64,000 nt of DNA, from assembly GCA_963791235.1 (NCBI GenBank), contig CAWBRW010000013.1, positions 248,001 to 312,000 on the forward strand, read 5' to 3'. The notes beneath the pieces were generated by a model, which worked only from the letters and a program-made list of their open reading frames with translations, was not told the DNA's origin and made no database searches. The stretch is from JALORV01 sp963791235. GTDB lineage: Bacteria > Pseudomonadota > Gammaproteobacteria > Burkholderiales > Burkholderiaceae_F. The position numbers and the translations under genes were made by a program. Shown here piece after piece: positions 11,935 through 21,598 of the stretch (position 1 is the first letter of the stretch; each line of letters opens with the position of its first letter).

Positions 11935-12744
11935 ATGTCGCTCGAACAGACGATCAATGAAGCGTGGGAGCAGCGCGCCACCCTGTCGCCCGCGTCCGTC
12001 CCGGCGGCCGTGCGCGAAGCGGTCGACCATGCGATAGGAGACCTCAACACGGGCCGCGCGCGCGTCGCCGAGAAGGTCGACGGGCAATGGGTCACGCACC
12101 AGTGGCTGAAGAAGGCGGTGCTGCTGTCTTTCCGCCTGAATGACAACCGCCTGATACACGCCGGCGAACTGGGCTTCTTCGACAAGGTACAGCCCAAGTT
12201 CTCGCACCTCGACGAGGAGCACATGCGCGCCACCGGCGTTCGCGTCGTGCCGCCGGCGGTGGCGCGGCGCGGCAGTTTCATCGCCAGAAACGTCGTGCTG
12301 ATGCCCTCGTACGTGAACATCGGCGCCTACGTCGACGAGGGCACGATGGTCGACACCTGGGCCACGGTCGGCTCGTGCGCGCAGATCGGCAAGAACGTCC
12401 ACCTGTCCGGCGGGGTCGGCATCGGCGGCGTGCTGGAGCCCCTGCAGGCCAATCCGACGATCATCGAGGACAACTGCTTCATCGGTGCCCGCTCCGAAGT
12501 GGTCGAGGGCGTGATCGTCGAGGAGAACGCGGTCCTCGGCATGGGCGTGTTCATCGGCCAGAGCACCAAGATCTTCAACCGCGAGACCGGCGAAGTCACC
12601 TACGGGCGAGTGCCCGCGGGCTCGGTGGTCGTGGCCGGGTCGCTGCCGTCGCGCGAGTGCAACCTCTACTGTGCCGTCATCGTCAAGCAGGTGGACGCGA
12701 AGACGCGGGCCAAGACCAGCATCAATGAGTTGCTGAGAACGTAG
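11935..12744 (+). CDS. dapD: 2,3,4,5-tetrahydropyridine-2,6-dicarboxylate N-succinyltransferase
   Basis: Succinylates tetrahydrodipicolinate, the step before DapC. A 269-residue protein with an N-terminal helical domain (to about residue 95) and a left-handed beta-helix of hexapeptide repeats (ARRGSFIARNVVLMPSYVNI, then VHLSGGVGIGGVLEPLQA). An AGGAAG ribosome site sits in the 15-bp gap after dapC. Length and sequence are ordinary for the family, with no frame problem. It ends directly at the 544-bp inverted-repeat element. Confidence 0.97.
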   Translation: MSLEQTINEAWEQRATLSPASVPAAVREAVDHAIGDLNTGRARVAEKVDGQWVTHQWLKKAVLLSFRLNDNRLIHAGELGFFDKVQPKFSHLDEEHMRATGVRVVPPAVARRGSFIARNVVLMPSYVNIGAYVDEGTMVDTWATVGSCAQIGKNVHLSGGVGIGGVLEPLQANPTIIEDNCFIGARSEVVEGVIVEENAVLGMGVFIGQSTKIFNRETGEVTYGRVPAGSVVVAGSLPSRECNLYCAVIVKQVDAKTRAKTSINELLRT

Positions 12745-12745
12745 G

Positions 12746-13289
12746 TCGCTGCGCGGCGGCGTGATTGTCTGCCTTCCACGGACTGCGCTTCAGGGCCGCG
12801 CCGGCGGCGATGACTTTCTTTGCTTCGCCAAAGAAAGTCACCAAAGAAAGGCGACCGCACGAGGCCGGCCTACGGCTGCCCTTGCGCTGCGGGCGTCAGC
12901 GGGCCGGGCGCGAAACTCGCTCCCTGCGGTCGCTCAGACAGGCAGGCCCGGCACAGGCCCCGCTGCCCCCTGCACCGCCGCGGCGTCTTCGAGCGGAACA
13001 CCTCCGTCGCGTTTGCCAGCGTCTGCCAAACGGCGACGGCGGTTGCCCGCTCGGGGACGCCGCGCAGCGCGGGGCGGCGCGGGGCTGTTGCCGGCCTGCG
13101 CTGTCTGAGCGACCGCAGGGAGCGAGTTTCGCGCACGGCCCGCTGACGCCCTGCAGCGCAAGGGAACCCGCAGGCCGGACCCTCGCAGGTGCGCCTTTCT
13201 TTGGTTACTTTCTTTGGCAAGCAAAGAAAGTAACGGCCGCGCGGCCCTGTAGCGCGACGGGGAAGGCAGAGAGTGCCGTCGCACAGCGA
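12746..13289. repeat. Long imperfect inverted repeat (two arms of about 270 bp)
   Basis: Nearly the whole dapD-pilU gap is one dyad centred near 13018 (GTTTGCCAGCGTCTGCCAAAC). Outer ends TCGCTGCGCGGCGGC (from 12746) and CCGTCGCACAGCGA (to 13289) pair, as do GTCTGCCTTCC and GGAAGGCAGAGAG, CAGGGCCGCGC and GCGCGGCCCTG, and the inner CGAAACTCGCTCCCTGCGG with its complement near 13115-13135. Near each end is a secondary palindrome of the ACTTTCTTTG ... CAAAGAAAGT type (about 12808-12850 and 13191-13234). TTTCTTTGG-rich palindromes of this kind recur between genes in Xanthomonadaceae and Burkholderiales genomes. Open readings across it are low-complexity and mirror each other, so I assign no gene. 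Confidence 0.85.
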
Positions 13290-13399
13290 TCCAGCGTCAG
13301 CCCTGACGCCCCTTCCCACCTCTTTTCATCCGATCGGACGGATTCGCATACCACCCCCTGCGGCCGTATGCTGTGTTCCTCTGCGGCAAGAGGTTTCCC

Positions 13400-14553
13400 A
13401 TGTCGTCTACTCCCATGTCCCTGGAACGCCTGTTCGGCCTGATGGCCGAAAAGGCGGCGTCGGACCTGTTCCTGTCGGTCGGCTCACCGATCACGATCAA
13501 GATTAACGGCGTCTGCGTGCCGATCAACCAGGAACGCCTGGCGCCGCAGTCGATCGTCTCGCTGCTGGCCGAGCGCCTGACCGATGCGCACTTCCGCGAA
13601 CTCGAGGATGCACGCGAACTCAACATCGGGCCTGCCGGTGCAGGGCATCGGCAGCTTCCGGTTGTCGGCCTTCCTGCAGCGCGGTTCGATCTCGGCGGTG
13701 GTGCGCTTCATTCCGCACGACATCCCCAAAGCTCGACGAACTGCACCTGCCGGAAGTGCTGAAGGACCTGATCATGGAGCGACGCGGACTGATCCTCGTC
13801 GTCGGTGCAGCCGGCTCGGGCAAGTCGACGACGATCGCGTCGATGATCGATCACCGCAACGAACTCGTGACCGGCCATGTGCTGACGTTCGAGGACCCGA
13901 TCGAGTTCCTGTTCCGCAACAAGAAGTCGATCATCAACCAGCGCGAGATCGGTTCCGACGCACGGACGCTGCAGGCCGCGCTGCGCAGCGCGATGCGGCA
14001 GGCGCCGGACGTCATCTTCATCGGCGAGATCCGCGACCGCGACACGATGAGTGCGGCGCTGGCCTATGCGATGTCGGGCCACCTCGTCGTCGCCACCCTG
14101 CACGCGACCAACAGCGCCCACGCGCTGAACCGCGTGATCAGCTTCTATCCGCCGGAAACCCGGCAGGCCCTGTTCCAGGACATGTCGGTGGCGATGAAGG
14201 CCATCGTTTCCCAGCGGCTGGTGCGCTCCAAACGCGGCGGCCGCGTGCCTTCGGTCGAAGTGCTGGTGAACACGCGACACATCGCCGACCTGATCGAGCG
14301 TGGCGACGTTCAGGCGATCAAGGAGGCGATGGAGCAGAGTCTGGCGCCCGAGAGCATCTCGTTCGAGCAGAGCCTGTATTCGCTGATCCAGGCCGACCAG
14401 ATCACGCGTGAGGACGCGCTGGCGGCGGCCGACTCGCAGAACAACCTGCTGTGGTTCATCAACAACGCCGGCAAGGCGCGCGCGCAGCTGCATTCCGACC
14501 GCAAGGAAGAGAGCACCGACGCGTCGTTCTCCGAGTTCACGCTGAACATTTAG
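13400..14553 (+). CDS. PilT/PilU-family type IV pilus retraction ATPase
   Basis: Hexameric cytoplasmic motor ATPase for pilus retraction. An N-terminal PAS-like domain (LFGLMAEKAASDLFLSVG, then INGVCVPIN) precedes Walker A GAAGSGKSTT, Asp box FEDPIEFLF, Walker B DVIFIGEIRD and His box HLVVATLHATN. The C-terminus, SISFEQSLYSLIQADQIT, is closer to PilU than PilT. Frame changes near 13630 and 13727 break the N-domain; repaired it reads NIGLPVQGIGSFRLSAFLQR and then IPKLDELHLPEVLKDL. Start ATG 13400. About 383 residues. The place between dapD and dapE is usual in betaproteobacteria; no other pilus gene is nearby. Confidence 0.9.
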
Positions 14554-14620
14554 GGCGGCGAGTCCTGCCGTTACAATCGGCGCGCCTTGCACGCCGGTCC
14601 ATGCGTGCGCTGGCGCGCGC

Positions 14621-15764
14621 ATGAGCCCCACCCTCCAACTCGTCCACGACCTGATCTGCCCGCCGCTCGGTGACCCCGGACGATGGCGGCTGCCAGTCCA
14701 TGCTCGCCGCGCGGCTTGCGGCGTCGGGGTTCACGACCGAAACGATCGCGAGCAACGGCGTGACTAACGCCTGGATGCGTCGCGGCACCGGCGCGCCCGT
14801 CTTTGTCTTTGCCGGCCACACCGATGTCGTTCCAACCGGCCCGCTCGAACAATGGCACTCCGATCCATTCGCGCCGACGCTGCGTGACGGCCGGTTGTAT
14901 GGGCGCGGCGCCTCGGACATGAAGAGCTCCATTGCCGCCTTTGTCGTCGCCGCCGAGGAATTCATCCGCGCGCACCCGCGACACGCTGGCTCGATCGCGC
15001 TGCTGCTGACGTCCGACGAGGAAGGGCCGGCGACCGATGGCACGACGACCGTCATCGAGGCCCTGCGCGCCCGCGGCGAGAAGTTCGACTACTGCATCGT
15101 CGGCGAACCGACCTCAGTCGATCGCCTCGGCGACACGATCAAGAACGGCCGTCGCGGCTCATTGTCCGGTCGCCTGACCGCCAAGGGCCAGCAAGGCCAC
15201 GTCGCGTATCCGCACCTCGCGCGCAACCCTGTGCACATGCTGGCGCCGGCGCTGGCGGAACTGGCCACCACCGACTGGGACCGCGGCGACGAATTCTTTC
15301 CGCCGACGACATTCCAGGTTTCGAACATCCACGCCGGAACGGGAGCGGGCAACGTAATCCCCGGCGCCTGCACGGTCGACTTCAACTTCCGCTTTGCGCC
15401 CGCGTCGACGGCCACGTCGCTGCAGCAGCGCTGCGAGGCGCTCCTCCGGCAGCATCGCGTCGACTTTGAGATCGAATGGACGCTGGGCGCTGCACCCTTC
15501 CTGACACCGCGTGGCACACTGTCATCGGCAATCAGCGCAGCGATTGACGCTGTCACCGGCGCCCGCCCCGAGCTTTCGACCACCGGCGGCACCTCGGACG
15601 GCCGCTTCATCGCAACCTTCTGCCCGCAAGTGATCGAGTTCGGACCGCCCAATGCGACGATCCACAAGATCAACGAGCAGATCGCGATCGCCGACCTCGA
15701 ACCCCTCAAGGACATCTATCGCGGCACGCTCGAGCGCCTGCTCGGCTCCGCCTCCACGACATGA
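14621..15764 (+). CDS. dapE: Succinyl-diaminopimelate desuccinylase
   Basis: Zinc M20-family hydrolase releasing LL-diaminopimelate and succinate. Metal-site motifs: FAGHTDVVPTGP, GRGASDMKSSIAAF, LTSDEEGPATDG with the catalytic Glu pair, and the C-terminal zinc ligand in FGPPNATIHKINE. The dimerisation domain runs roughly from residue 178 to 292. ATG 14621 (MSPTLQLVHDLI) needs one frame change near 14665 to join VTPDDGGCQSML. TGA overlaps prmB as ATGA. About 380 residues, normal length. It completes dapC-dapD-dapE, interrupted only by the pilus ATPase gene and the inverted repeat. Confidence 0.93.
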
Positions 15765-16660
15765 CGACGCTGATCGACGCCCAGGCGAACCTGCGCACAC
15801 TGCGCGACGTGCTGCGCTACGCCGTCACGCGCTTCAACGAGGCCCATCTGTTCTATGGCCACGGCCAGGGCGACGCCTTCGAGGAAGCCGCCTTCATCGT
15901 CATGCGCACGCTGAAGTTGCCGCTCGAGCGGCTCGATTTCTTCGCCGACGCCTACCTGACGCACGCCGAGATCCACGAGCTGCTGCAGGTCATCGACCGG
16001 CGCGTCAAGAAACGCCTGCCGGCCGCCTACCTGCTGAACGAGGCGTGGCTGCGCGGCTACAAGTTCTATGTGGACGAGCGCGTCATCATCCCGCGCTCGT
16101 ACATCGGCGAACTGCTGGACGAGGGCCTGACGCCGTGGGTGAGTGACCGCGACGCCGTCAGTGACGTGCTCGACATGTGCACCGGCTCGGGCTGCCTCGC
16201 GATCATGGCGTCGGACGTCTTTCCGCGCGCATCGATTGATGCTGCGGATATTTCCGCGGATGCGCTGCAGGTTGCCCGCCGCAATGTGGCGGACTACCAG
16301 CTCGAAAAGCGCGTTAACCTCGTGAAGTCGGATCTGTTCGCCGCGCTGGGGACCAAACGCTACGACGTTATCCTGTGCAATCCGCCCTACGTCACCGACA
16401 GCGCGATGGCCAAGCTGCCGGCGGAGTACCAGCACGAGCCGCAGCTGGCGCTGGCCGGAGGCCGCGACGGCATGAACTTCGTCAAGACGCTGGTGCGCCA
16501 GGCACGTGGTCACCTGAAGCGCGGTGGTCTGCTGATAGTCGAGGTCGGCGACGGACGTGCCGCAGCGGAAAAGGTGTTCAACGATCTTCCGCTTACCTGG
16601 CTCACGACCAGCGCCGGCGACGACATGGTGTTCCTCGCGCGACAGGAAGAACTGACCTAG
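15761..16660 (+). CDS. prmB: Ribosomal protein uL3 glutamine methyltransferase
   Basis: SAM-dependent N5-methylation of a glutamine in ribosomal protein L3. A 299-residue class I methyltransferase with the HemK/PrmB signature NPPY (DVILCNPPYVT) and SAM loop VLDMCTGSGCLAI. The N-terminal helical domain with FYGHGQGDAFEEAAFIV and RVIIPRSYIGELL separates PrmB from PrmC. ATG 15761 overlaps dapE by four bases, suggesting coupled translation. Intact. Confidence 0.93.
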   Translation: MTTLIDAQANLRTLRDVLRYAVTRFNEAHLFYGHGQGDAFEEAAFIVMRTLKLPLERLDFFADAYLTHAEIHELLQVIDRRVKKRLPAAYLLNEAWLRGYKFYVDERVIIPRSYIGELLDEGLTPWVSDRDAVSDVLDMCTGSGCLAIMASDVFPRASIDAADISADALQVARRNVADYQLEKRVNLVKSDLFAALGTKRYDVILCNPPYVTDSAMAKLPAEYQHEPQLALAGGRDGMNFVKTLVRQARGHLKRGGLLIVEVGDGRAAAEKVFNDLPLTWLTTSAGDDMVFLARQEELT

Positions 16661-16727
16661 CTGCGACGCCAATTCGTCATCGACTCTGCTGGCGCCTTAC
16701 CGGCTTAGCTCATCGGATTCCGACTGC

Positions 16728-18619
16728 ATGCTGCGGCTGATCGACATTGCACTGGCGCGCGGCGCCCGCACGCTGTACCGCGGAGTGTCACTGCTTGCGC
16801 GTCCCGGCGAGCGCATCGGCCTGGTCGGCGCCAACGGCTGTGGCAAGTCGACGCTGTTCGCGGCGATCCTGGGTGAACTCGGCGTCGAAGCCGGCACGCT
16901 GGAGACGCCAGCCCCAGCACGCATCGCGCACGTGGCGCAGGATATCGAGGCCGGCACCGAGCGCGCCCTGGACTATGTCGTGGCCGGTCATGCGCCGCTC
17001 GCGGCCGCGCGTACCGAACTGACTGCCGCCGAAGCAAGCCACGACGAGATGCGACTCGCGCTGGCGCACGCGACCCTCGCGGAACTCAACGAAGGGGCGA
17101 TCCTGGCCGAAGCGCAAGCCGTCATGCACGGCCTCGGCTTCGCGACGGCGGATGGCGAGCGACCCGTTTCCGCGTTCTCCGGCGGCTGGCGCAATCGCCT
17201 GGCACTGGCGCGCGCGCTGCTGCGCCCGGCGGACCTGCTGTTGCTCGATGAGCCGACCAACCACCTGGATCTGGACTCGGTGGTCTGGCTCGAGTCCTGG
17301 CTGCGGCGGCAGCCGGCCACGGTGCTGGTGATCTCGCATGATCGCGAGTTCCTCGACCGTATCGCCGAGACGATCTGGCACGTCGACCAGGGCACGATCC
17401 GGCGCTATGCCGGTAACTTCACGGCCTTCGAGCTGGCCTGGCTCGAGCAACAGAAACAGCAGGACTGCCGCCGCGAAGGCGTACGCGCGCACCGCGGCGC
17501 ATCTGCAGAGCTTCGTCGACCGGTTCCGCGCCCAGGCCACCAAGGCCCGCCAGGCGCAGAGCCGGCTCGAAGATGCTCGAGCGCCTGACCGTCATCGAAC
17601 CGGCGCGCGCGCGGCGTGAATGGCGTTTCGAGTTTCCAGAGCCAGTGCGCGTACCGGAGCGACTGCTCGATGCGGAGGACATGGCCCTCGGATACGGTGA
17701 GCGCGCTGTGCTCGCCAATGTCACGCTGACGGTGCGGGCCGGTGATCGCATCGGCATCCTCGGCGTCAACGGCGCAGGCAAGTCGACCCTCGTCAAGGCG
17801 ATCGCCCGCGAGCTGGCGCCACTGTCCGGTGAGCTGCGGCGCGGTCAGGGGCTGGCCATCGGCTACTTCGCCCAACATCAGCTCGACCAACTGCGGCTCG
17901 ACGAAACACCACTGGCGCACCTGCGCCGACTCGCACCCGATGCGCGCGAGCAGGAGTTGCGCGACTTCCTCGGCAACTACCGCTTCCCTGGCGAGATGGC
18001 CACTTCGCCGCTCGGTCCGATGTCGGGCGGCGAGAAGGCGCGCTGCGCACTCGCGCTGATCGCCTGGCAACGACCCAATCTGCTCCTGCTGGACGAGCCG
18101 ACGAATCATCTCGACATGGAAACCCGCGAGGCGCTGACGATGGCACTGTCGTCGTACGAGGGCGCGCTGCTGCTCGTGTCGCACGACCGCCACCTGCTGC
18201 GCGCGACCTGCGACCAGCTCTGGCTGGTGCACGACGGGCGCGTCGCGCCGTTCGACGGGGACCTCGACGACTACGCCGCACTGGTGCTCGCGAGCCGGCG
18301 CGACCGCAATGACACGGGCGGAGGCGACGCGTCCAACCGGCGCGCACAGCGGCAGCAGCAGGCGGCGGCCCGCCAACGCCTGGCCGACTCGCGACGCCCA
18401 TTGCAGTCGAAACTGAAGCGCCTGGAAGTGGAACTGGCTCGTGTCTCAGACGAACTGCGCGAGCTGGACGCGCGGCTGGCCGATCCCGAGTTCTATCACG
18501 CGGGGCATGCCGACGAGGTCGCGGTGACGCTGAAGCGCCGGGGCGAGCTCGCCGGCCGCGTGGACGAGCTGGAAGCCAGCTGGATCGCCGTGACCACGCA
18601 ACTCGAGGCGATCGCATGA
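16728..18619 (+). CDS. ABC-F family ATPase (YheS-like)
   Basis: Soluble tandem ABC ATPase without transmembrane segments, of the group acting on ribosomes. First cassette: Walker A GANGCGKST, signature FSGGWRNRL, Walker B LLLLDEPTNHLDLDS. Interdomain linker: AAHLQSFVDRFRAQATKARQ. Second cassette: GVNGAGKST, MSGGEKARC, LLLLDEPTNHLDMET. A C-terminal coiled coil follows (RLEVELARVSDELRELDARL). Order and tail fit YheS more than Uup or EttA. Two frame changes, near 17463 and 17570, both fall in the linker. ATG 16728; TGA overlaps the CoA-transferase ATG. About 630 residues. Confidence 0.88.
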
Positions 18620-19819
18620 CGGCCGACGCCCCGCTCGCCGGACTGCGCATCCTCGACCTGACGCGGCTGCTGCCAGGCCCGGCCGCAACGCTGCATCTCG
18701 CCGACTTCGGCGCCGATGTCATCAAGGTCGAGGACACTGGCGCCGGCGACTACATGCGCGACTTTGCGCCGCATGTCCCGAATGGCGACGGGGAGCGGGT
18801 TAATCCGGCCTTTGAAGCCACCAATCGCGGCAAGCGATCGCTGGCGATCGATCTGAAGCATCCGCGCGGACGTGAACTGCTGCTGGACCTGTGCGGGTCT
18901 GCGGATGCGCTGATTGAAAGCTTCCGGCCCGGCGTGCTGGCGCGCCTGGGACTGGGGTGGGACGTGCTGCATGCGCGCTATCCACGGCTGGTGCTGTGCT
19001 CGATCTCGGGTTACGGGCAGACCGGTCCCTGGTCGCAGCGCGCTGGCCATGACATCAACTACATCGCCACAGCCGGCGTGCTCGACCAGATCCGCGCCAA
19101 CGGACAGCCCGGCGATGCCCAATCTGCAACTCGGCGACCTGCTCGGCGGGGCTCTGGCGGCCCTCTCGTCGCTGCTGATCGCATTGCTGGCCGCGCAACG
19201 CACCGGCCAGGGCCGCTGGATCGATGTGGCGATGACCGAAGCGCTGCTCGTCCATCACTTCTTCCCGCACGCCGAACTGGACGCCGGCCACGCCCCGGTG
19301 GCGGGCGCCACGTTGCTGACGGGCGGTGCGGCCTGCTATCGCGCCTACGAGACTGCCGACGGCCGCCATCTTGCCGTCGGTGCGCTGGAACTCAAGTTCT
19401 GGGAGACGTTCTGCAACGCGGCCGGCTTGACGGAACTGCGCACGCGTCACTGGGCGCACGGCGAGATGCCCGGCTCAGCGGCTGCGTGCGAGACGATCGA
19501 ACGGGTCGCCGACTGCATTCGCGGGCGCCGCTGGCCGAGTGGATCGACGAGTTCGCTGCAGTCGACGCCTGCGTCACTCCGGTGCTGACACCCGCAGAAG
19601 CGCTCGCGCATCGCGCAAGCTGTAGCCCGCGGCGTGGTGCACCACAGCGGGCGGATCACTGAGGTGGGGCCGCTGGCGCGGATGTCGGGCCATGCGTTGC
19701 AGCCGACCGCGGCGCCGCGTGCGGGCCAGCACACACGTGCGCTGCTCGCTGAACTCGGCCTTGCAACCAGCGAGATCGAGCGCCTGCTCAATGACGGCAT
19801 CGTGAAGGAGCCGGCATGA
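18616..19819 (+). CDS. CaiB/BaiF family (class III) CoA-transferase or alpha-methylacyl-CoA racemase
   Basis: Moves CoA between carboxylic acids or racemises 2-methylacyl-CoA. N-terminal LAGLRILDLTRLLPGP and GADVIKVED bind CoA; NRGKRSLAIDLKHPRG and SGYGQTGPW follow; the catalytic Asp should be that in LQLGDLLGGALA. Frame changes near 19112, 19515 and 19617 divide it. Repaired, the C-terminus runs PLAEWIDEFAAVDACVTPVLT, then HHSGRITEVGPLARMSG. ATG 18616 overlaps the ABC-F stop, and TGA 19819 overlaps the next ATG. Neighbouring kinase and phosphatase genes suggest an acyl-CoA catabolic role. Substrate unknown. Confidence 0.85.
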
Positions 19820-20539
19820 TCGAGCGGCGGCGCCTGCTGCTGATGCGTCACGGTGCGGTCGACTATTTCGATACCGACGGGCGACCCTACCCGCCCGACG
19901 CCGTACCGCTGACCCCGGACGGCATCGAGCAGGCGCGCGCGATGGGTGCCGCCCTCGCTGCAGCCGGCGTGCGGATCGATCGCGCAATCACCAGCGGCCT
20001 GACGCGCACGCGCGAGACCGCTGCACATGTCCTCGAGGCCTCCGGCATGTCGCCACCCGTCGAGCACTGGTCCGATCTGCAGGAGATCCGGGCCGGCCAC
20101 CTCCCGAGCATCCCGGACGCCGAGCTGCGTGCCGCGTTCATCGGTGCCTTCGAAGGCCCGGTGGCGCGGGAGACCCGCTTTCTGCACGGCGAAACCATTG
20201 GCGAACTGCTCGATCGCACACTGCCTGCGCTCCAGCGCCTGCTCGCCGCGGAAGACTGGGACACCGCCCTGATGGTCCTGCACGGCGGGGTCAACCGCGG
20301 CCTGCTGTCGTGGTTCCTGACCGGCCAGGCGGTATTCCTCGGCGGACTCGCCCAGGACACCGGTTGCCTGAATATCATCGACGTGGGCACCGGCCCGGCC
20401 ACCAGTGTCGTGCGCGTGATCAACTTCTGCCCGATCGACACCCTTCAGACGACTACGCGCCTGTCGACGATGGAGCATCTGCTACGAGAAGTACCTGAAG
20501 CTGCGCGAACGGCGTAGCGACCTCGGAGATCCAGGATGA
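19816..20539 (+). CDS. Histidine phosphatase family protein
   Basis: Phosphoglycerate-mutase-like phosphatase. The RHG motif with the phosphohistidine is in LLLMRHGAVDYFD near the N-terminus; the second active-site His is in MVLHGGVNRGLLSW. One extra base near 20480 changes the tail. Repaired it reads YEKYLKLRERRSDLG and stops at TGA 20537-20539, which overlaps the ATG of the kinase gene; unrepaired it ends at 20517. The restored ATGA overlap is good support for the longer form. Genes of this family often sit beside APH-like kinases and acyl-CoA dehydrogenases; its substrate here is unknown. Confidence 0.85.
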
Positions 20540-21579
20540 GCCAGCTCGGCGAAGTGACCGGACGCCATGCCTTCGATACGGAGCGCCTTCGGGAGCACCT
20601 CGAACGCCACCTGCCCGAGTTTCGCGGGCCCATGGAAGTGCAGCAGTTCCAGGGGGGCAGTCGAATCCCACTTACCTCTTGACGACGTCGACCGCGAAGT
20701 ACGTGCTGCGCAGCAAGCCGGGCCCGGTCGCGAAACTGCTGCCGTCGGCGCATGCGATCGAACGGGAATTTCACGTCATGCGCGCCCTCGCCGCGCACGG
20801 CATACCGGTGCCATGGACACTGCTGCTCGTCGACCGACGAGAGCATCATCGGCCGCGCCTTCTACGTGATGGAGCACGTCGACGGCCGCATCTTCTGGGA
20901 CCAGTCGTTGCCCGGCACGTCGAGTGTCGAGCGGTCGGCCATCTACGATGAGATGAACCGCGTGATCGCGCGGCTGCACACGGTAGACATCGAGCGCGCG
21001 GGCCTGTCGGACTACGGCAAGGCCGGAAACTACTTCGAGCGGCAGATCGGACGCTGGAGCAAGCAGTACCGCGCTTCGGAAACCGAGACGGTGGAGGCGA
21101 TGAACCGGTTGATCGACTGGCTGCCGGCCCACATCCCGCCCGGCGACGAGACGACCGTCGTGCACGGCGATTACCGGATGGACAACCTGATCTTCCATCC
21201 GAGCGAGCCGCGCATCATCGCGATCCTCGACTGGGAACTGTCCACGCTCGGTCACCCGCTGGCGGACTTTTCCTATCACTGCATGAGCTGGCACATCCCG
21301 CCCGGCGCGTTCCGCGGCATTGCGGGGCTCGACCACGCGGCGCTCGGCATCCCGTCCGAGGCCGATTACATCCGGCGTTATGCCGAGCGCACCGGCCGCG
21401 GCGCGATCGAAAACTGGAATTTCTACCTTGCCTACAACCTGTTCCGCATAGCCGCGATCCTGCAAGGCGTGTACAAACGGTCCACTGAGGGGCTCGCTTC
21501 GTCCAACAACGCTGTGCAGGCGGGCCGCAACGCACAGGCGCTGGCCGAGATCGGCTGGCGTTACGCCGAACGCTCCTGA
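20536..21579 (+). CDS. APH-like phosphotransferase (ACAD10/11 kinase-domain type)
   Basis: Protein-kinase-like fold. Catalytic loop VVHGDYRMDNLIFHP (Asp base and Asn) and metal-binding AILDWELSTLGHPLADF are both intact. The N-terminal nucleotide-binding part, FQGGQSNPTYLLTT, appears after removing one G from a run of six near 20655; a second extra base lies near 20837 (VDDESIIGRAFYVME). About 346 residues. The closest known architecture is the kinase domain of ACAD10/ACAD11 and of LvaA-type enzymes that phosphorylate 4-hydroxyacyl-CoA, not true aminoglycoside kinases. It is translationally coupled to the phosphatase and CoA-transferase genes. Confidence 0.85.
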
Positions 21580-21598
21580 CAACGAACATCACTGCACC

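Noticed and set aside
10294..12402. 702-codon - strand open reading opposite queF, dapC and dapD
   Set aside because: All three sense genes are canonical; the antisense product has no recognisable domain.
12765..13442. Several open readings of 100-225 codons across the inverted-repeat element
   Set aside because: They mirror one another across the dyad and read as basic low-complexity strings; the nucleotide-level inverted repeat explains them.
13600..13760. Programmed frameshift in the pilus ATPase gene
   Set aside because: Two shifts within 100 bp with no slippery heptamer or downstream structure, in a segment full of similar breaks; assembly error is simpler.
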